Shown: positions 24,896 through 34,883, counted from the stretch's first letter. The stretch: DNA of 64,000 bases from JBBSEX01 sp038239345 (GCA_038239345.1 JBBSEX010000009.1:1-64000), one strand, 5' to 3'. Numbers and translations are program-made. The notes: generated by a model from the letters alone, not told the origin.

Positions 24896-27800
24896 ATGCA
24901 GCTTCCAGGATTACTTTCCAGAGGCGCCGTTTTGGCGTTTCTCCTGTCCGCGCTATCCGTAGGCGCTTTTGCGCAGGATGCCACGGGCAAAATCGTGGGC
25001 AGTGTTACCGATGCCAGCGGCGGAGCCATTATTGGCGCCAGAGTCGTTGTCACCAATATCGGTACCTTAATTAGCAGGCAAACCACCACCGACAAGCAGG
25101 GAGGCTATCAAGTCTTGCAGTTGCCGATCGGCTTCTATGAAGTGGATGTGGAAGCGACGGGCTTTAGCAAATCCGTCAACAAGCTGAATAATTCGCTCGA
25201 AATCAATCAGACGCTGCGCTTGGATGTTCCGATGCAGGTCGGCGCGACTACGTCGCAGATTGTAGTTGAGAGCGGCGCCGGGACGGTGGAAACACAAAAT
25301 GCGACGGTGGGCGGGACCATCATTGGTGTCGCCATTTCCGAGCTTCCGTTGAACGGCCGGAACACGCTGGATCTTCTCGCTACGCAGCCAGGTGTTACTC
25401 CCACGAATCCTGACTCGGGCGCAGCGGGAAATTACAGCATCGGCGGTGGACGAACTGACTCAGTCACATACCTTCTAGATGGCGGCAATAACAATAACCT
25501 CTTGAGCAATGGAATTGTAGTGAACCCGAATCCGGACGCGGTTGCCGAGTTTCGCGTGCTGCAAAGCAATTATGGCGCCGAGTATGGACGCAACGCCGGC
25601 GGAGTCGTTAGCATCGTCAGCAAGAGCGGAACAAATTCGTTGCACGGATCGGGCTTCGATTACCTTCGTAACGATGCTCTGAACGCCAACAGGTTTTTCA
25701 ATAACCAACAGGGAATTAACCGCGACGTTCTAAAGCGCAACCAGTACGGCGGCACCATCGGCGGCCCCATTTACATTCCGAAGGTGATGGATGGGCGGAA
25801 TAAGCTATTCTTCTTCTTTTCTTACGAGGGCCAGAAGCAGACCGCCCAGACACAAGAAGGGAAGGTCAGCACCTACACGCCGCTTGAGGCCACGGGCAAC
25901 TTCTCGCAGTCGACTAACGGCGGACCGGATCCCGATGTCGCCAATTTCCTGGCGAACAATCCGTTCTACCAGTCAAATCCCGCCTTAGCTGCCAGGGCGA
26001 TCATCGATCCTACGAAAATTGACCCGGTCGCGTTGAATTATTTCAAGGGCGGATTCATTCCCACATCGAGCACCGGCTTCCTGTTTCCCCAAGGTTCCAG
26101 CAAGGCCGACTTCAACCAGTATTTAGGGAAAATCGATTACAACATTTCGAGCCGCGATGTTCTGACTGCGACTTTAACCGCGCAGCTCACTCCGTCTCTT
26201 GTTCCGTTTACCAATGCCAACGTCTCGGGCTACCCGATTACGCGGGAGACCGATTCCTATCTCGGAACAGTCACTTACACGCATACGTTTACACCGGCTC
26301 TGTTGAATGAGCTGCGCTTCACCGCACAGCGCAACAATAACTTGAACGCGAATCCATCTGGACCGTTTGCCGGCAAGACCGGAGCGTCGCTGGGAATTAC
26401 AGGCGTGACGCCAGATCAGGCCACCGGTCCGACGGCACTTGGATTCCTGGGAAAGGGCCTGAATATCGGATTCAGCAACAATGGCCCGACGAATCTAATC
26501 GACAACACCTACGCCCTTTACGACAACGTCACCTGGACCAAAGGAAAACATACCGTCAAAGGCGGCTATTACTTGTCGGCTTATCAGAACAACACGGTGT
26601 ATGACTTCTACGTCAACGGAGAATTCTACTTTTACGGGCCGGATACGGGAGTAGGTTCTGGCAATGACTTTGCCGACTTCCTAACAGGCAACCCCGATGA
26701 GTATTTGCAATTCGGTAAAGCCCCGTCTAATATCCGATCCAAGCAACAAGCTGGATACCTGCAGGATGAATGGCGCCTGTCGAAGAAGTTGACACTTACT
26801 TTGGGAATTCGCTATGAATACTCGCAACCAAAGTTCGACACGCAGGGCCGATCGTTCTCCATCGTTCCTGGAGCCCAATCCACTCGCTTCCCCAACGCGC
26901 CCACCGGTCTTGTGTTCCCTGGAGATCAAGGTGCGCCTAAAGGCTCGAACTTCTCCGACAAGAACGATTGGGCCCCCCGCTTCGGCTTTGCCTATGATGT
27001 CTTCGGCAACGGCAAGACCGCCATTCGCGGCGGCTTTGGTGTCTTCTACGACATTCTCAAAGGTGAGGATAACTTGCAGTTCAACGGGCAAGCGCCATTC
27101 TTCGGCTTTGCCGATATCTTCTTCAACCCACCCGGCGATAACGGGGCAACTCCAAATGCCTTCACCCAAACGTTCCCGGCTGCGGGCGCTGTGAATACTT
27201 TCCCATCTCGTCCGCCCGCCAAGAACATTAACTTTTCCGACTACGGATTCCTCCCCTTTGGCGGTGGTGGCGTTTACTTTGTCGACCCCAACCTACGGAC
27301 GCCTTACGTGTTTCAATACAATCTGACCGTTCAACAGGAACTGGCGCAGGGATTGGTTTTAGAGGCTGGCTACATCGGATCGGACTCGCACAAGCTTACT
27401 TCGCTGGTGGACACCAATCCGTTCATCCTCGGCACCAACACCCGGGTTCTCAACGCGAATCCAAATTCCAGCTTTAGCTACACCGATACTTTCGAGAATA
27501 TCGGTAAAGCGAACTACAATGCGCTGCAGACTAACCTCAAGAAGCGGTTCGGTGGCACGGGTGACGGATGGTTTGCGAATTCTTTTTTCACGCTCGCCTA
27601 CACTTGGTCCCACGGGATCGACAATGTGTCCGGTTATCGCCAGAGAAACTTTAAAGTTCCGTATTACAATCACGATCAGTTCCGGGCTTCCAGCGATACT
27701 GATCTCCGCCAGTTCGTGTCGCTCTCGGGCGGTTATGAACTTCCTTTTGCCAAGGCGTGGACCAGTGGTCCTAAGCTAATAACCAAAGGTTGGACACTGT

Positions 27801-28348
27801 ATCCGATCATCACCTACCGTACCGGCTTCCCACTCGACATATTCGCCGGCTTAAACACCAGCCGCACGTCCCCCGGGCCATCGGGCGCCGGCGATGCTGG
27901 AATAACTCGTGCCGATCTGGTTGGATCGACGATCCAATATTATGACGCGAAGAATTCTCAAACCATCGACAGCACCCCCAACGGCGGACCGACCTCGGGA
28001 AACTTCTACTTCAACCCGAATAACTTCTCCAATGCCAATGCCCTTAAGCTCGGCGCAGCCGCTAAGAAAAACGCAGCTTCGCTGAACGGCAATTACACCT
28101 ATGGCTCGCTTCCGCGTAACTCGCTTCGTGGACCCGGGTATACCAATGTCGACTTATCCGTTTCCAAGCACCTCTTTTTCTTCGGGGAGAAGAAGCTGGA
28201 CGTGGAGCTACGGGGGGACATGTTTAACGTGTTCAACCACGCCGAATTTAGAAATCCCGATACAAATATCACGGATCCTACGTTCGGACAAATCTCCACT
28301 ACGGCTGATCCGCGCATCATTCAGGTTGCTTTGCACTTCCGCTTCTAA
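24896..28348 (+). CDS. TonB-dependent receptor, Oar-like, with carboxypeptidase-regulatory domain
   Basis: A 1150-residue outer-membrane receptor. A signal peptide (1-26, cut after SVGAFA) is followed by a carboxypeptidase-regulatory-like Ig domain at about 30-110 (IVGSVTDASGGAIIGARVVV), a plug domain at about 120-235 (ISELPLNGRNTLDLLATQPG), and a long beta-barrel with typical acidobacterial blocks (FFFFSYEGQKQT, WSHGIDN, NVFNHAEFRNP). It ends in aromatic-terminated HFRF, as outer-membrane barrels do. It should import a large nutrient with TonB energy; no SusD partner is adjacent, which is usual for this acidobacterial type. The substrate is unknown. Confidence 0.93.
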   Translation: MQLPGLLSRGAVLAFLLSALSVGAFAQDATGKIVGSVTDASGGAIIGARVVVTNIGTLISRQTTTDKQGGYQVLQLPIGFYEVDVEATGFSKSVNKLNNSLEINQTLRLDVPMQVGATTSQIVVESGAGTVETQNATVGGTIIGVAISELPLNGRNTLDLLATQPGVTPTNPDSGAAGNYSIGGGRTDSVTYLLDGGNNNNLLSNGIVVNPNPDAVAEFRVLQSNYGAEYGRNAGGVVSIVSKSGTNSLHGSGFDYLRNDALNANRFFNNQQGINRDVLKRNQYGGTIGGPIYIPKVMDGRNKLFFFFSYEGQKQTAQTQEGKVSTYTPLEATGNFSQSTNGGPDPDVANFLANNPFYQSNPALAARAIIDPTKIDPVALNYFKGGFIPTSSTGFLFPQGSSKADFNQYLGKIDYNISSRDVLTATLTAQLTPSLVPFTNANVSGYPITRETDSYLGTVTYTHTFTPALLNELRFTAQRNNNLNANPSGPFAGKTGASLGITGVTPDQATGPTALGFLGKGLNIGFSNNGPTNLIDNTYALYDNVTWTKGKHTVKGGYYLSAYQNNTVYDFYVNGEFYFYGPDTGVGSGNDFADFLTGNPDEYLQFGKAPSNIRSKQQAGYLQDEWRLSKKLTLTLGIRYEYSQPKFDTQGRSFSIVPGAQSTRFPNAPTGLVFPGDQGAPKGSNFSDKNDWAPRFGFAYDVFGNGKTAIRGGFGVFYDILKGEDNLQFNGQAPFFGFADIFFNPPGDNGATPNAFTQTFPAAGAVNTFPSRPPAKNINFSDYGFLPFGGGGVYFVDPNLRTPYVFQYNLTVQQELAQGLVLEAGYIGSDSHKLTSLVDTNPFILGTNTRVLNANPNSSFSYTDTFENIGKANYNALQTNLKKRFGGTGDGWFANSFFTLAYTWSHGIDNVSGYRQRNFKVPYYNHDQFRASSDTDLRQFVSLSGGYELPFAKAWTSGPKLITKGWTLYPIITYRTGFPLDIFAGLNTSRTSPGPSGAGDAGITRADLVGSTIQYYDAKNSQTIDSTPNGGPTSGNFYFNPNNFSNANALKLGAAAKKNAASLNGNYTYGSLPRNSLRGPGYTNVDLSVSKHLFFFGEKKLDVELRGDMFNVFNHAEFRNPDTNITDPTFGQISTTADPRIIQVALHFRF

Positions 28349-28359
28349 GCCGCCTTACC

Positions 28360-28393
28360 AAACAGCGGGCGTGCTAGCTGGCGCCCGCTGTTT
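28360..28393 (+). terminator. Rho-independent terminator-like hairpin
   Basis: Perfect 12-bp arms (AAACAGCGGGCG and CGCCCGCTGTTT) flank a 10-nt loop 11 nt after the TonB receptor stop. The T-run after the stem is only three bases, so termination may be partial. Confidence 0.7.
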
Positions 28394-28531
28394 CACCCTC
28401 CTCCCCTCCTCTAGGCTTTCCTGATGCACGGCTCGACAACATCGCGAAATCGAAACTCGGTGGCTCAGGGCACGGCCGCCGGCTGCGAAGATCAATGGTT
28501 TCTCGACTGGCAGTCTTTCTAAACTTGTATC

Positions 28532-29668
28532 ATGGCCAATCGCGATTTCGACGTAATTTTATACGGCGCCAGCGGATTCACCGGCAGCCAGACAGTCCAA
28601 TATTTCGCCCGGCATGCGCCGCCGGGCTTGCGTTGGGCCATCGCCGGCCGTAATTCGTCCAAGCTGGAAGCACTGCATGCGGACGTTCCGATTTTTGTCG
28701 CCGATTCGGCCGATCAGCCGGCCATCGACGCGATCGTTTCGCGAACCCGCGTACTGCTCACAACCGCCGGCCCTTTCGCGCTCTACGGCAATTGTATTGT
28801 CGATGCCTGCGTTCGACATCGCACTCACTATGTCGACATTACCGGCGAGACCGTGTGGGTGAGGGAGCTCATCGATCGTTATCACAACCAGGCAGCCTCC
28901 GATGGAACCCGCATCATCCCCTTCTGCGGCTTCGATTGCGTGCCATGTGATTTAGGTGCCCACTGGATCGCCAATAAATTGGGGCCGAAGACTGTCGAGA
29001 TAAAGGCATTCTTCCAGGCCAAGTCCGGATCGCCAAACGGCGGCACCATGGCGTCCGCATTTCATTCCTGGGAATCCGGTGATAATTACAAAATGCGCGC
29101 CCCGTTCCTTTTAAGTCCGGATACCGCGCGCGATCTTCGTCCCGTGGAACGCGATCCAGAGGGCGCCCACTTCGATTCCGACATCCAAGCTTGGACCGCT
29201 CCGTGGATCATGGGAGTGATCGATACACGCGTGGTGCGGCGAAGTCTCGCCCTTCTAGGCCGCGATATCGCTTATCAGGAATACATGAAGTTAGACAGCC
29301 ACGTGGCAGCTTCTCTGGTCGCGGGGTTCAGCGCCTTTAGTCAAAAAGCATTGAATCTGGCGCCATTTCGTCGTTTGTTACGACTCGTCAGGCCTGGCAG
29401 CGGACCATCCGAGAAGAAGATGAACGAAGGTTTTTTTCGCTGCGACTTTTTCGCCCGGGCAGAGGATGGAACTACGGCGCAAGCCAGCATGTTCGGTCAA
29501 GGCGACCCGGCGAATCGAATTACCGTCAAATGCGTTTGCGAATCCGCCTTGGCCCTTGCTTGCGATGAAGACCAACTCCCCGCCCGCGCTGGAATCCTTA
29601 CTCCCAGCACCGGCATCGGCGATATACTCATCGCCCGGCTTGACCGTCAGGGCATCAAGATTGGCTGA
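28532..29668 (+). CDS. Saccharopine dehydrogenase-like oxidoreductase
   Basis: A 378-residue protein with an N-terminal Rossmann motif (VILYGASGFTGSQTVQYF) and the layout of the saccharopine dehydrogenase NADP-binding family, in particular the trans-acting enoyl reductase/membrane-associated group (YVDITGETVWVRELIDRYH, FCGFDCVPCDLGA, SGSPNGGTMASAF). Relatives reduce double bonds in lipid or polyketide intermediates, or are uncharacterised; true lysine-pathway activity is unlikely. It stands alone, with its stop abutting that of the convergent sulfotransferase gene. Confidence 0.85.
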   Translation: MANRDFDVILYGASGFTGSQTVQYFARHAPPGLRWAIAGRNSSKLEALHADVPIFVADSADQPAIDAIVSRTRVLLTTAGPFALYGNCIVDACVRHRTHYVDITGETVWVRELIDRYHNQAASDGTRIIPFCGFDCVPCDLGAHWIANKLGPKTVEIKAFFQAKSGSPNGGTMASAFHSWESGDNYKMRAPFLLSPDTARDLRPVERDPEGAHFDSDIQAWTAPWIMGVIDTRVVRRSLALLGRDIAYQEYMKLDSHVAASLVAGFSAFSQKALNLAPFRRLLRLVRPGSGPSEKKMNEGFFRCDFFARAEDGTTAQASMFGQGDPANRITVKCVCESALALACDEDQLPARAGILTPSTGIGDILIARLDRQGIKIG

Positions 29669-30526
29669 TCAGGAGGCCATACGCTCGCGCATCATCGCGC
29701 ACCGGCCACGGAACTCCTCCAGCCTCCGCGCCGCCCGAGGCACTAACGAAAGCCGTCGCAAGATTTCCGCTCGCGCCCGGCGAACCAGTTCCAAATCCAT
29801 CTGGTTCAAGCGCGTCAGTTCTTCGTGCAGCTCATCGCCCCAAGCCTCTCGCGATTTGCGTTCCGGCTCTTCTCCAAGCTCATCCAAAGACTTGCTGACA
29901 TTCTGTGGAACGTATTCCAGCCGCAGTTCCGGAAATGCTGGCTTCAGAAAATACTCCGACGCCACTAGGCTTTCATCGAACATGTCTACAACCCCGGGCA
30001 TCGCCATTTCCCGCAGTACATCGGATGCTCGCTCCAGATCGAATTCAGCGGCGGGACGAGTAAAAGCTCCGGCCCGCGCCAAGTGGGTAACTTGGACGTC
30101 GCTGATGACATGCGGCGAATGTTCCAACAAACGAGTTGTGAACGTTCGCAGGTTCTCTCTTTTTGCCGAGCGCGACAAATCATCCTCGGCGGCAGCTCTT
30201 CGCAAGTAAGCGTGTAGCGACTGCAGCCTGTCCAGCGGGTTGCGCAGAAAACAACAATCGAAGAATACGGCATTACGCAACACGGGCTTAGGGTAACGCA
30301 GATGATGGCTGGCCACTGCCTCAATCCGCGGCCGATCTGCAAGGAATTCGATCAGATGCCCGGCGTCCAAGGTAGAGCCCGCGTCGGGCCCATGCAGTGT
30401 GGCGTAACGGCCCGCGAACTCGCGTTCTAAAATGGATTCGATCGTACTGCCGCCATTCTTGAAGATATGGTAATGGACCACGATGTAGCGCATTGGCGGC
30501 ACCGCAATCCGGCACTCGAATCGCAT
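29669..30526 (-). CDS. Sulfotransferase-family protein
   Basis: About 285 residues. The phosphosulfate-binding-loop-like motif lies near the N-terminus (VVHYHIFKNGGSTI), and the 3'-PB region appears as CFLRNPLDRLQSLHAYLRR near 100, as in the sulfotransferase-2/heparan-type group. It may transfer sulfate from PAPS to a sugar or lipid; the acceptor is unknown. The start is uncertain: ATG 30526, ATG 30493 (which starts directly before IVVHYHIFKNG) or TTG 30541 are all possible and none has a clear ribosome site. Convergent with the upstream-numbered dehydrogenase gene. Confidence 0.8.
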   Translation of the reverse strand: MRFECRIAVPPMRYIVVHYHIFKNGGSTIESILEREFAGRYATLHGPDAGSTLDAGHLIEFLADRPRIEAVASHHLRYPKPVLRNAVFFDCCFLRNPLDRLQSLHAYLRRAAAEDDLSRSAKRENLRTFTTRLLEHSPHVISDVQVTHLARAGAFTRPAAEFDLERASDVLREMAMPGVVDMFDESLVASEYFLKPAFPELRLEYVPQNVSKSLDELGEEPERKSREAWGDELHEELTRLNQMDLELVRRARAEILRRLSLVPRAARRLEEFRGRCAMMRERMAS

Positions 30527-30562
30527 TACTCGTGAACCCAAATACTCTCGAACAGTTGCGAT

Positions 30563-30958
30563 TTACTGGCCCACGATCCGAATACCGGTGATGTAATATT
30601 CAGTCTCGCCGAAACAACTCGTGGGTACACCGCGATGCTGCTCGTAAACGAGGGCGACGCGTTTGCCGGCGGCATCGGTGACACTGCGCGCCACGGCCTC
30701 GTCTCGTACGGAGAAGTTGAAAATCTGTGGTGCGCTTCCCGGCATACTTACCATCGCCAGCTCGCCTTCCCAACTCTTGCAGGTCCAACCCTTTTTGGAA
30801 ATTTTTTGAATATATCCAACCCGCTCCCCGTTGGAGTAGCTGACATGAAGTGTCGTCCAGGTCCATGCCGCGAAGCCCAGCACGGGAAGCACGACCACCA
30901 CGACAAGGGCAATCAAAATCCACCGCGCGGAACCGCGGGACGCGCTTTTATCGGCCAT
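30563..30958 (-). CDS. Conserved membrane-anchored protein, function unknown
   Basis: A 131-residue protein with one N-terminal membrane helix (about 12-32, WILIALVVVVVLPVLGFAAW) and an extracytoplasmic domain of about 95 residues. Its sequence (YSNGERVGYIQKISKKGW, WEGELAMVSMPG, FNFSVRDEAVA) resembles small proteins in databases labelled, probably wrongly, as 6-phosphogluconate dehydrogenase. Two cysteines (CKSWEG and TSCFGE) could form a disulfide outside the membrane. No function is assigned. It is probably transcribed with the sulfotransferase gene downstream. Confidence 0.75.
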   Translation of the reverse strand: MADKSASRGSARWILIALVVVVVLPVLGFAAWTWTTLHVSYSNGERVGYIQKISKKGWTCKSWEGELAMVSMPGSAPQIFNFSVRDEAVARSVTDAAGKRVALVYEQHRGVPTSCFGETEYYITGIRIVGQ

Positions 30959-31103
30959 GATCGAAATCCTCTACCAGCCATTATAGGCGGCAACGGGAAA
31001 ACTACTCGGGAGCTATTCGGAATCCTTCTCCTACCCCCATGCCGCCCGCCAAGCGACGCCTCCCCCTTGCATCCACCTCGCCAATTGGATATAAACGGTT
31101 ACC

Positions 31104-32297
31104 ATGAAATGCCTGCTGCCCGTCTTCGCTTTCCTCCTGGTTATCTCTTGCGCGCCCAAGGCCGATTTTCAGAAAACCACGCAAGAGTCGCTAATCAATG
31201 CCAAGCCGGGCAGCGTCATCGAACTCCCCGAAGGCAAGTTTCAGATTGACCGCACGCTTTCTCTTTCCGTCGACAACGTCACGATTCGCGGTAAGGGAAT
31301 CGACAAGACAATCCTGTCCTTTAAAGATCAGAAGACAGGCTCGGCGGGAATGCTGGTTACCTCCAGTGGCTTCACGATTGAAGACCTCGCCATTGAGGAT
31401 TCGAAAGGTGATGCGCTGAAGATCAACGGCGCGACCAACGTCACCATTCGTCGCGTCCGCACGGAATGGACCGGGGGTCCGAAGGCCACCAACGGATCGT
31501 ACGGGCTCTATCCGGTGCAGTGTAAGAACGTCCTCATAGAAGACTCGGTGGCTATTGGCGCATCGGACGCCGGCATCTACGTAGGGCAGTCGAATAACAT
31601 CATCGTCCGCCGTAATCGCGCGGAATTTAATGTCGCCGGAATCGAGATTGAGAACTCTCAGAACGCCGACGTTTATGAGAATACGGCGACGAAGAACACC
31701 GGCGGCATTCTGGTCTTCAATCTTCCCGATCTTCCCGTGCGCGATGGTAAGTTCGCCCGCGTCTTTAATAACAAGATCGTCGATAACAGCACGCCAAATT
31801 TCGCGCCGAAGGGCAACATGGTCGCCACCGTACCCACTGGGACCGGGCTGATGATCCTCGCCACCAGCCACATCGATGCGTTCAAGAACACCATCAAGGA
31901 CAACGGCACGGCGAACGTTTCGGTGATCAGCTACCTGGCCACCGGAAAGCCGATCAACGACAAGGCCTACGACCCATTCACGTCGGCGATTTACCTCCAT
32001 GACAACACCATCAGTGGCGGCGGCAAGGCCCCCGATGGGCACCTGGCGAAGGAATTGGCGCCGGTGGTGGGCAAGACGATGCCCGATATCTTCTACGATG
32101 GAGTTTTAGACCCCACAAAAAAAACATCGGATGATTCCCGCGTTTGCATCCAAAACAACGGAGACGCTACATTCATCAATGTCGATGCCGGCAACAAGAA
32201 TAAGAAAGTCGATCGCGATCTCAAGGGGTACAATTGCGCGCTGCCAGCGATGAACCCGGTTACACTGGCGAACACGGCTGTCGGCGCCAGCGATTAG
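31104..32297 (+). CDS. Parallel beta-helix repeat lipoprotein (TIGR03805-like)
   Basis: A 397-residue protein with a lipoprotein signal (LLVISC, Cys16) and a right-handed parallel beta-helix built of NosD/pectin-lyase-like coils, for example VTIRGKGIDKTIL, FTIEDLAIEDSKGDALKI, VTIRRVRTEW and NIIVRRNRAEFNVAGIEIE. It is likely to bind or process a polysaccharide or act as a structural partner at the envelope. Its stop codon shares a base with the start of a dihaem cytochrome gene; this pairing recurs in other genomes, so the two proteins probably function together. No catalytic residues are identified. Confidence 0.88.
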   Translation: MKCLLPVFAFLLVISCAPKADFQKTTQESLINAKPGSVIELPEGKFQIDRTLSLSVDNVTIRGKGIDKTILSFKDQKTGSAGMLVTSSGFTIEDLAIEDSKGDALKINGATNVTIRRVRTEWTGGPKATNGSYGLYPVQCKNVLIEDSVAIGASDAGIYVGQSNNIIVRRNRAEFNVAGIEIENSQNADVYENTATKNTGGILVFNLPDLPVRDGKFARVFNNKIVDNSTPNFAPKGNMVATVPTGTGLMILATSHIDAFKNTIKDNGTANVSVISYLATGKPINDKAYDPFTSAIYLHDNTISGGGKAPDGHLAKELAPVVGKTMPDIFYDGVLDPTKKTSDDSRVCIQNNGDATFINVDAGNKNKKVDRDLKGYNCALPAMNPVTLANTAVGASD

Positions 32298-33370
32298 TGA
32301 GCCCGTCGCGCTTGGGATGGGGAGGGTGTGCGGCGTTGCTCGTTTTGCTTTGCACAAGCTCCTGTGGGCGTCGCGCTGTCCGTTTCCATGAAGACCAATT
32401 TCCGCGAAAGCTATCCGGCTGGAGTTTGTTCGTTGGCCAACTTGCGTCCCTTACTCCGAACGTCGGAGTGGTGCCGTACGACCTGAACTCGACGCTGTTC
32501 TCCGACTACGCCACCAAGCGCCGCTTCGTCTGGATGCCGCCCGGGAAATCCGCCGTGTACAAACAAACGGCATCGTTTGCGTTTCCGGCCGGGACCATCA
32601 TCGCGAAGACGTTCTCCTTCCCGCAAAATGGAGTCGAGCGCTTAATTGAAACCCGGCTGTTAGTAAACACGAAGTCCGGTTGGATCGGTTTGCCCTACGT
32701 CTGGAATGCGGGCCAAACGGATGCGATCCTCGACATGGCGCCCGATCCCGTAACGATTCACTACCAACACCCCGCGGGTGAGTCGCTGACATTCGACTAT
32801 GTCATTCCGAACGCCAATCAGTGCAAGGAATGCCACGAAAACGCCAAGACGATGGGAACTATCGGACCGAAGGCGCGTCACTTGAATCGCGATTATGATT
32901 ACCCTTCGGGGCGAGAAAATCAACTCGCCCATTGGACTCGAATCGGCTATCTGAAGGGTGCACCGGAGCCCTCCGCGGCACCACGAGCCGCAGTCTGGAA
33001 CAAGCCTGAAACCGGCAGCGTCGACCAACGCCTGCGCGCTTATCTCGACATCAATTGCGCGCATTGCCATAACACCAACGGTGCCGCGGGGACGTCAGGT
33101 CTTTTCCTGGATGGATCCACTCTTGAGGCGATGCGCTGGGGTGTTTGCAAGGTACCTGTTTCGGCCGGCCAGGGATCGGGGAATCTAATCTTCGATGTGG
33201 TTCCCGGCGACCCCGAAATGTCGATTCTGGTGCATCGCATGGAATCGATGACGCCCAAGGTCCTGATGCCGGAACTTGGGCGCGCCGTCGTCCATCGCGA
33301 GGGTGTGGCGCTTGTCCGCGATTGGGTTCGCTCCGTCAAGGGCGCCTGTCCCGACCCCAATCCCCGATAG
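32297..33370 (+). CDS. Dihaem c-type cytochrome of the SO2930/HNE_0200 family
   Basis: About 357 residues from GTG 32297, which overlaps the previous stop as TAGTG. The N-terminus is a signal, probably lipoprotein type (LLVLLCTSSCGRR). Two haem c sites are seen: CKECH near 197 and CAHCH near 255. The first half matches the family (GWSLFVG, VVPYDLNSTLFSDYATKRRF, MPPGKSAVY) and the end shows a cytochrome-like PEMSILVHRME and MPELGRAVVH. It is a periplasmic electron carrier or oxidoreductase subunit of unknown partner, coupled to the beta-helix lipoprotein. Confidence 0.9.
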   Translation: MSPSRLGWGGCAALLVLLCTSSCGRRAVRFHEDQFPRKLSGWSLFVGQLASLTPNVGVVPYDLNSTLFSDYATKRRFVWMPPGKSAVYKQTASFAFPAGTIIAKTFSFPQNGVERLIETRLLVNTKSGWIGLPYVWNAGQTDAILDMAPDPVTIHYQHPAGESLTFDYVIPNANQCKECHENAKTMGTIGPKARHLNRDYDYPSGRENQLAHWTRIGYLKGAPEPSAAPRAAVWNKPETGSVDQRLRAYLDINCAHCHNTNGAAGTSGLFLDGSTLEAMRWGVCKVPVSAGQGSGNLIFDVVPGDPEMSILVHRMESMTPKVLMPELGRAVVHREGVALVRDWVRSVKGACPDPNPR

Positions 33371-33410
33371 TTCGACGAGTATAATGGTGCTCGTCAAGAG
33401 GAGACTCCCC

Positions 33411-34199
33411 ATGTTAGCTGCCTCAGAAAAGATTTCCGAAAAACCGGTGGTCGCCGTGCAATCGCCGAAATTCGATTCGCTGGAAGACGAGCGCCAACAT
33501 CGGAAAGAGCGTCTTGCCGGCGCATTTCGTTTGTTCTCGCGTTTTGGTTTCGATGAGGGAGTGGCGGGCCACATCACGGCTCGCGACCCGGAGAAGTTGG
33601 ATCATTTCTGGGTGAATCCTTTCGGCGTTCACTTCAGCCAGATCCGTGCCTCCGATCTCTTGCTGGTAAATCATAATGGCGAAGTCGTGGAAGGCGAGTA
33701 TCCGCTAAACCGCGCTGCATTCGCCATTCACTCGCAAGTCCACGCGGCACGTCCCGATGTTGTCGCGGCAGCCCACGCCCATTCGCTGTACGGCAAGAGC
33801 TGGTCGACGCTCGGCCGCCTGCTTGATCCGATTACGCAGGATGCCTGTGCCTTCTACGAAGATCATGTAGTGTTCGATCATTACACCGGCGTTGTTAATG
33901 AATTGAGTGAAGGGGAGCGGATCGCGAAAACGCTCGGCAATGGCAAAGCGGCCATCCTGCGCAATCATGGCTTGCTCACAGTCGGCCAGACGGTAGAGGA
34001 AGCGGCGTGGTGGTTCATCACGATGGAACGATCCTGCCAGGCCCAGCTGTTGGCCGAAGCCGCCGGCAATCCGATTAAGATCGATCACGAAGCGGCACTC
34101 CTTACGCGCGGTCAGGTGGGAAGCCATCAAGCGGGCTGGTTTCAATTTCAGCCGCTATGGTCAAAAATCACCCGCGAGCAACCGGACCTTTTCCACTAG
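33411..34199 (+). CDS. Class II aldolase/adducin-family protein
   Basis: A 262-residue class II aldolase/adducin domain protein. The zinc ligands are visible: His in AHAHSLYG near 125 and His in ILRNHGLLTVG near 185, with GHITARDP and WVNPFGVHF in the N-terminal half. Family members cleave phosphorylated deoxysugars or, in the adducin-like branch (as this appears), act as decarboxylases or have no known activity. ATG 33411 is chosen because AAGAGGAG lies 7 nt upstream. An unrecognised protein starts right after the stop, and an acyl-CoA synthetase follows. Confidence 0.88.
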   Translation: MLAASEKISEKPVVAVQSPKFDSLEDERQHRKERLAGAFRLFSRFGFDEGVAGHITARDPEKLDHFWVNPFGVHFSQIRASDLLLVNHNGEVVEGEYPLNRAAFAIHSQVHAARPDVVAAAHAHSLYGKSWSTLGRLLDPITQDACAFYEDHVVFDHYTGVVNELSEGERIAKTLGNGKAAILRNHGLLTVGQTVEEAAWWFITMERSCQAQLLAEAAGNPIKIDHEAALLTRGQVGSHQAGWFQFQPLWSKITREQPDLFH

Positions 34200-34874
34200 A
34201 TGCCCCGAGTCTCCGTCACTGAAGGGCACAACTGCTGGCTGTATTGGGATAGCGACCTTCAGTTTCGCGGCAATCCGGTGGCACTGCTTGCGTGGGATCG
34301 TGGCGCTCCCCAAGTCACCATTCCTCAAGAACGGTCTGGTGATGGCTGGGTTGTTCGTCCCTGGCGGCTCTGGATTAATCCGTACAGTACGTGGAAGCCG
34401 GAGTACGACGCGATGTTGACGTGGGAAAAACGCCTCGACATTTGTCACAACATGGCGGCTTGGCTCACTGAACAGGGTGACGCGGTGCAAGTCGAGCCGG
34501 AGATGCCATCGCCCGAAAACAAGTTTCCGCTACAGCAGGACAGCGAATGCGCGATCTATGGATTGCTGGAATTTCTGCTGTTGAGCGGCACAAAGCTGAA
34601 GCTCCCTTTACCCGTCCGCTTTCCCGTAGCGTTTCCCGACAGCCAGCAGGCGGCGGTTCAGAAACACATCATCGAACATCCGGTAAAGTGGCATCGTGGC
34701 AATGATGGTTCTCATCTCTCGCGCATTGAAGGCCCCGTCCCGGTGACGTTAATCGAGAGCTGCTTTTCGATCTCTGAAGACAAGTCCGATCCAAGCGACT
34801 ACATCTCCGTGAACGAAGAGCGGGTCGAGGCGGTTGGCGCAACGATCTGGCAAATGACGATTCACTCCGCCTGA
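34200..34874 (+). CDS. Hypothetical protein
   Basis: A 224-residue protein starting on the base after the aldolase stop, so almost certainly co-translated with it. It is rich in Trp and Pro, with no signal peptide or membrane segment (opening RVSVTEGHNCWLYWDSDL; middle IYGLLEFLLLSGTKLKLPLP). I recognise no domain. Context links it to the aldolase and the acyl-CoA synthetase fusion that starts 9 nt further on. Confidence 0.7.
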   Translation: MPRVSVTEGHNCWLYWDSDLQFRGNPVALLAWDRGAPQVTIPQERSGDGWVVRPWRLWINPYSTWKPEYDAMLTWEKRLDICHNMAAWLTEQGDAVQVEPEMPSPENKFPLQQDSECAIYGLLEFLLLSGTKLKLPLPVRFPVAFPDSQQAAVQKHIIEHPVKWHRGNDGSHLSRIEGPVPVTLIESCFSISEDKSDPSDYISVNEERVEAVGATIWQMTIHSA

Positions 34875-34883
34875 AGCATACCC

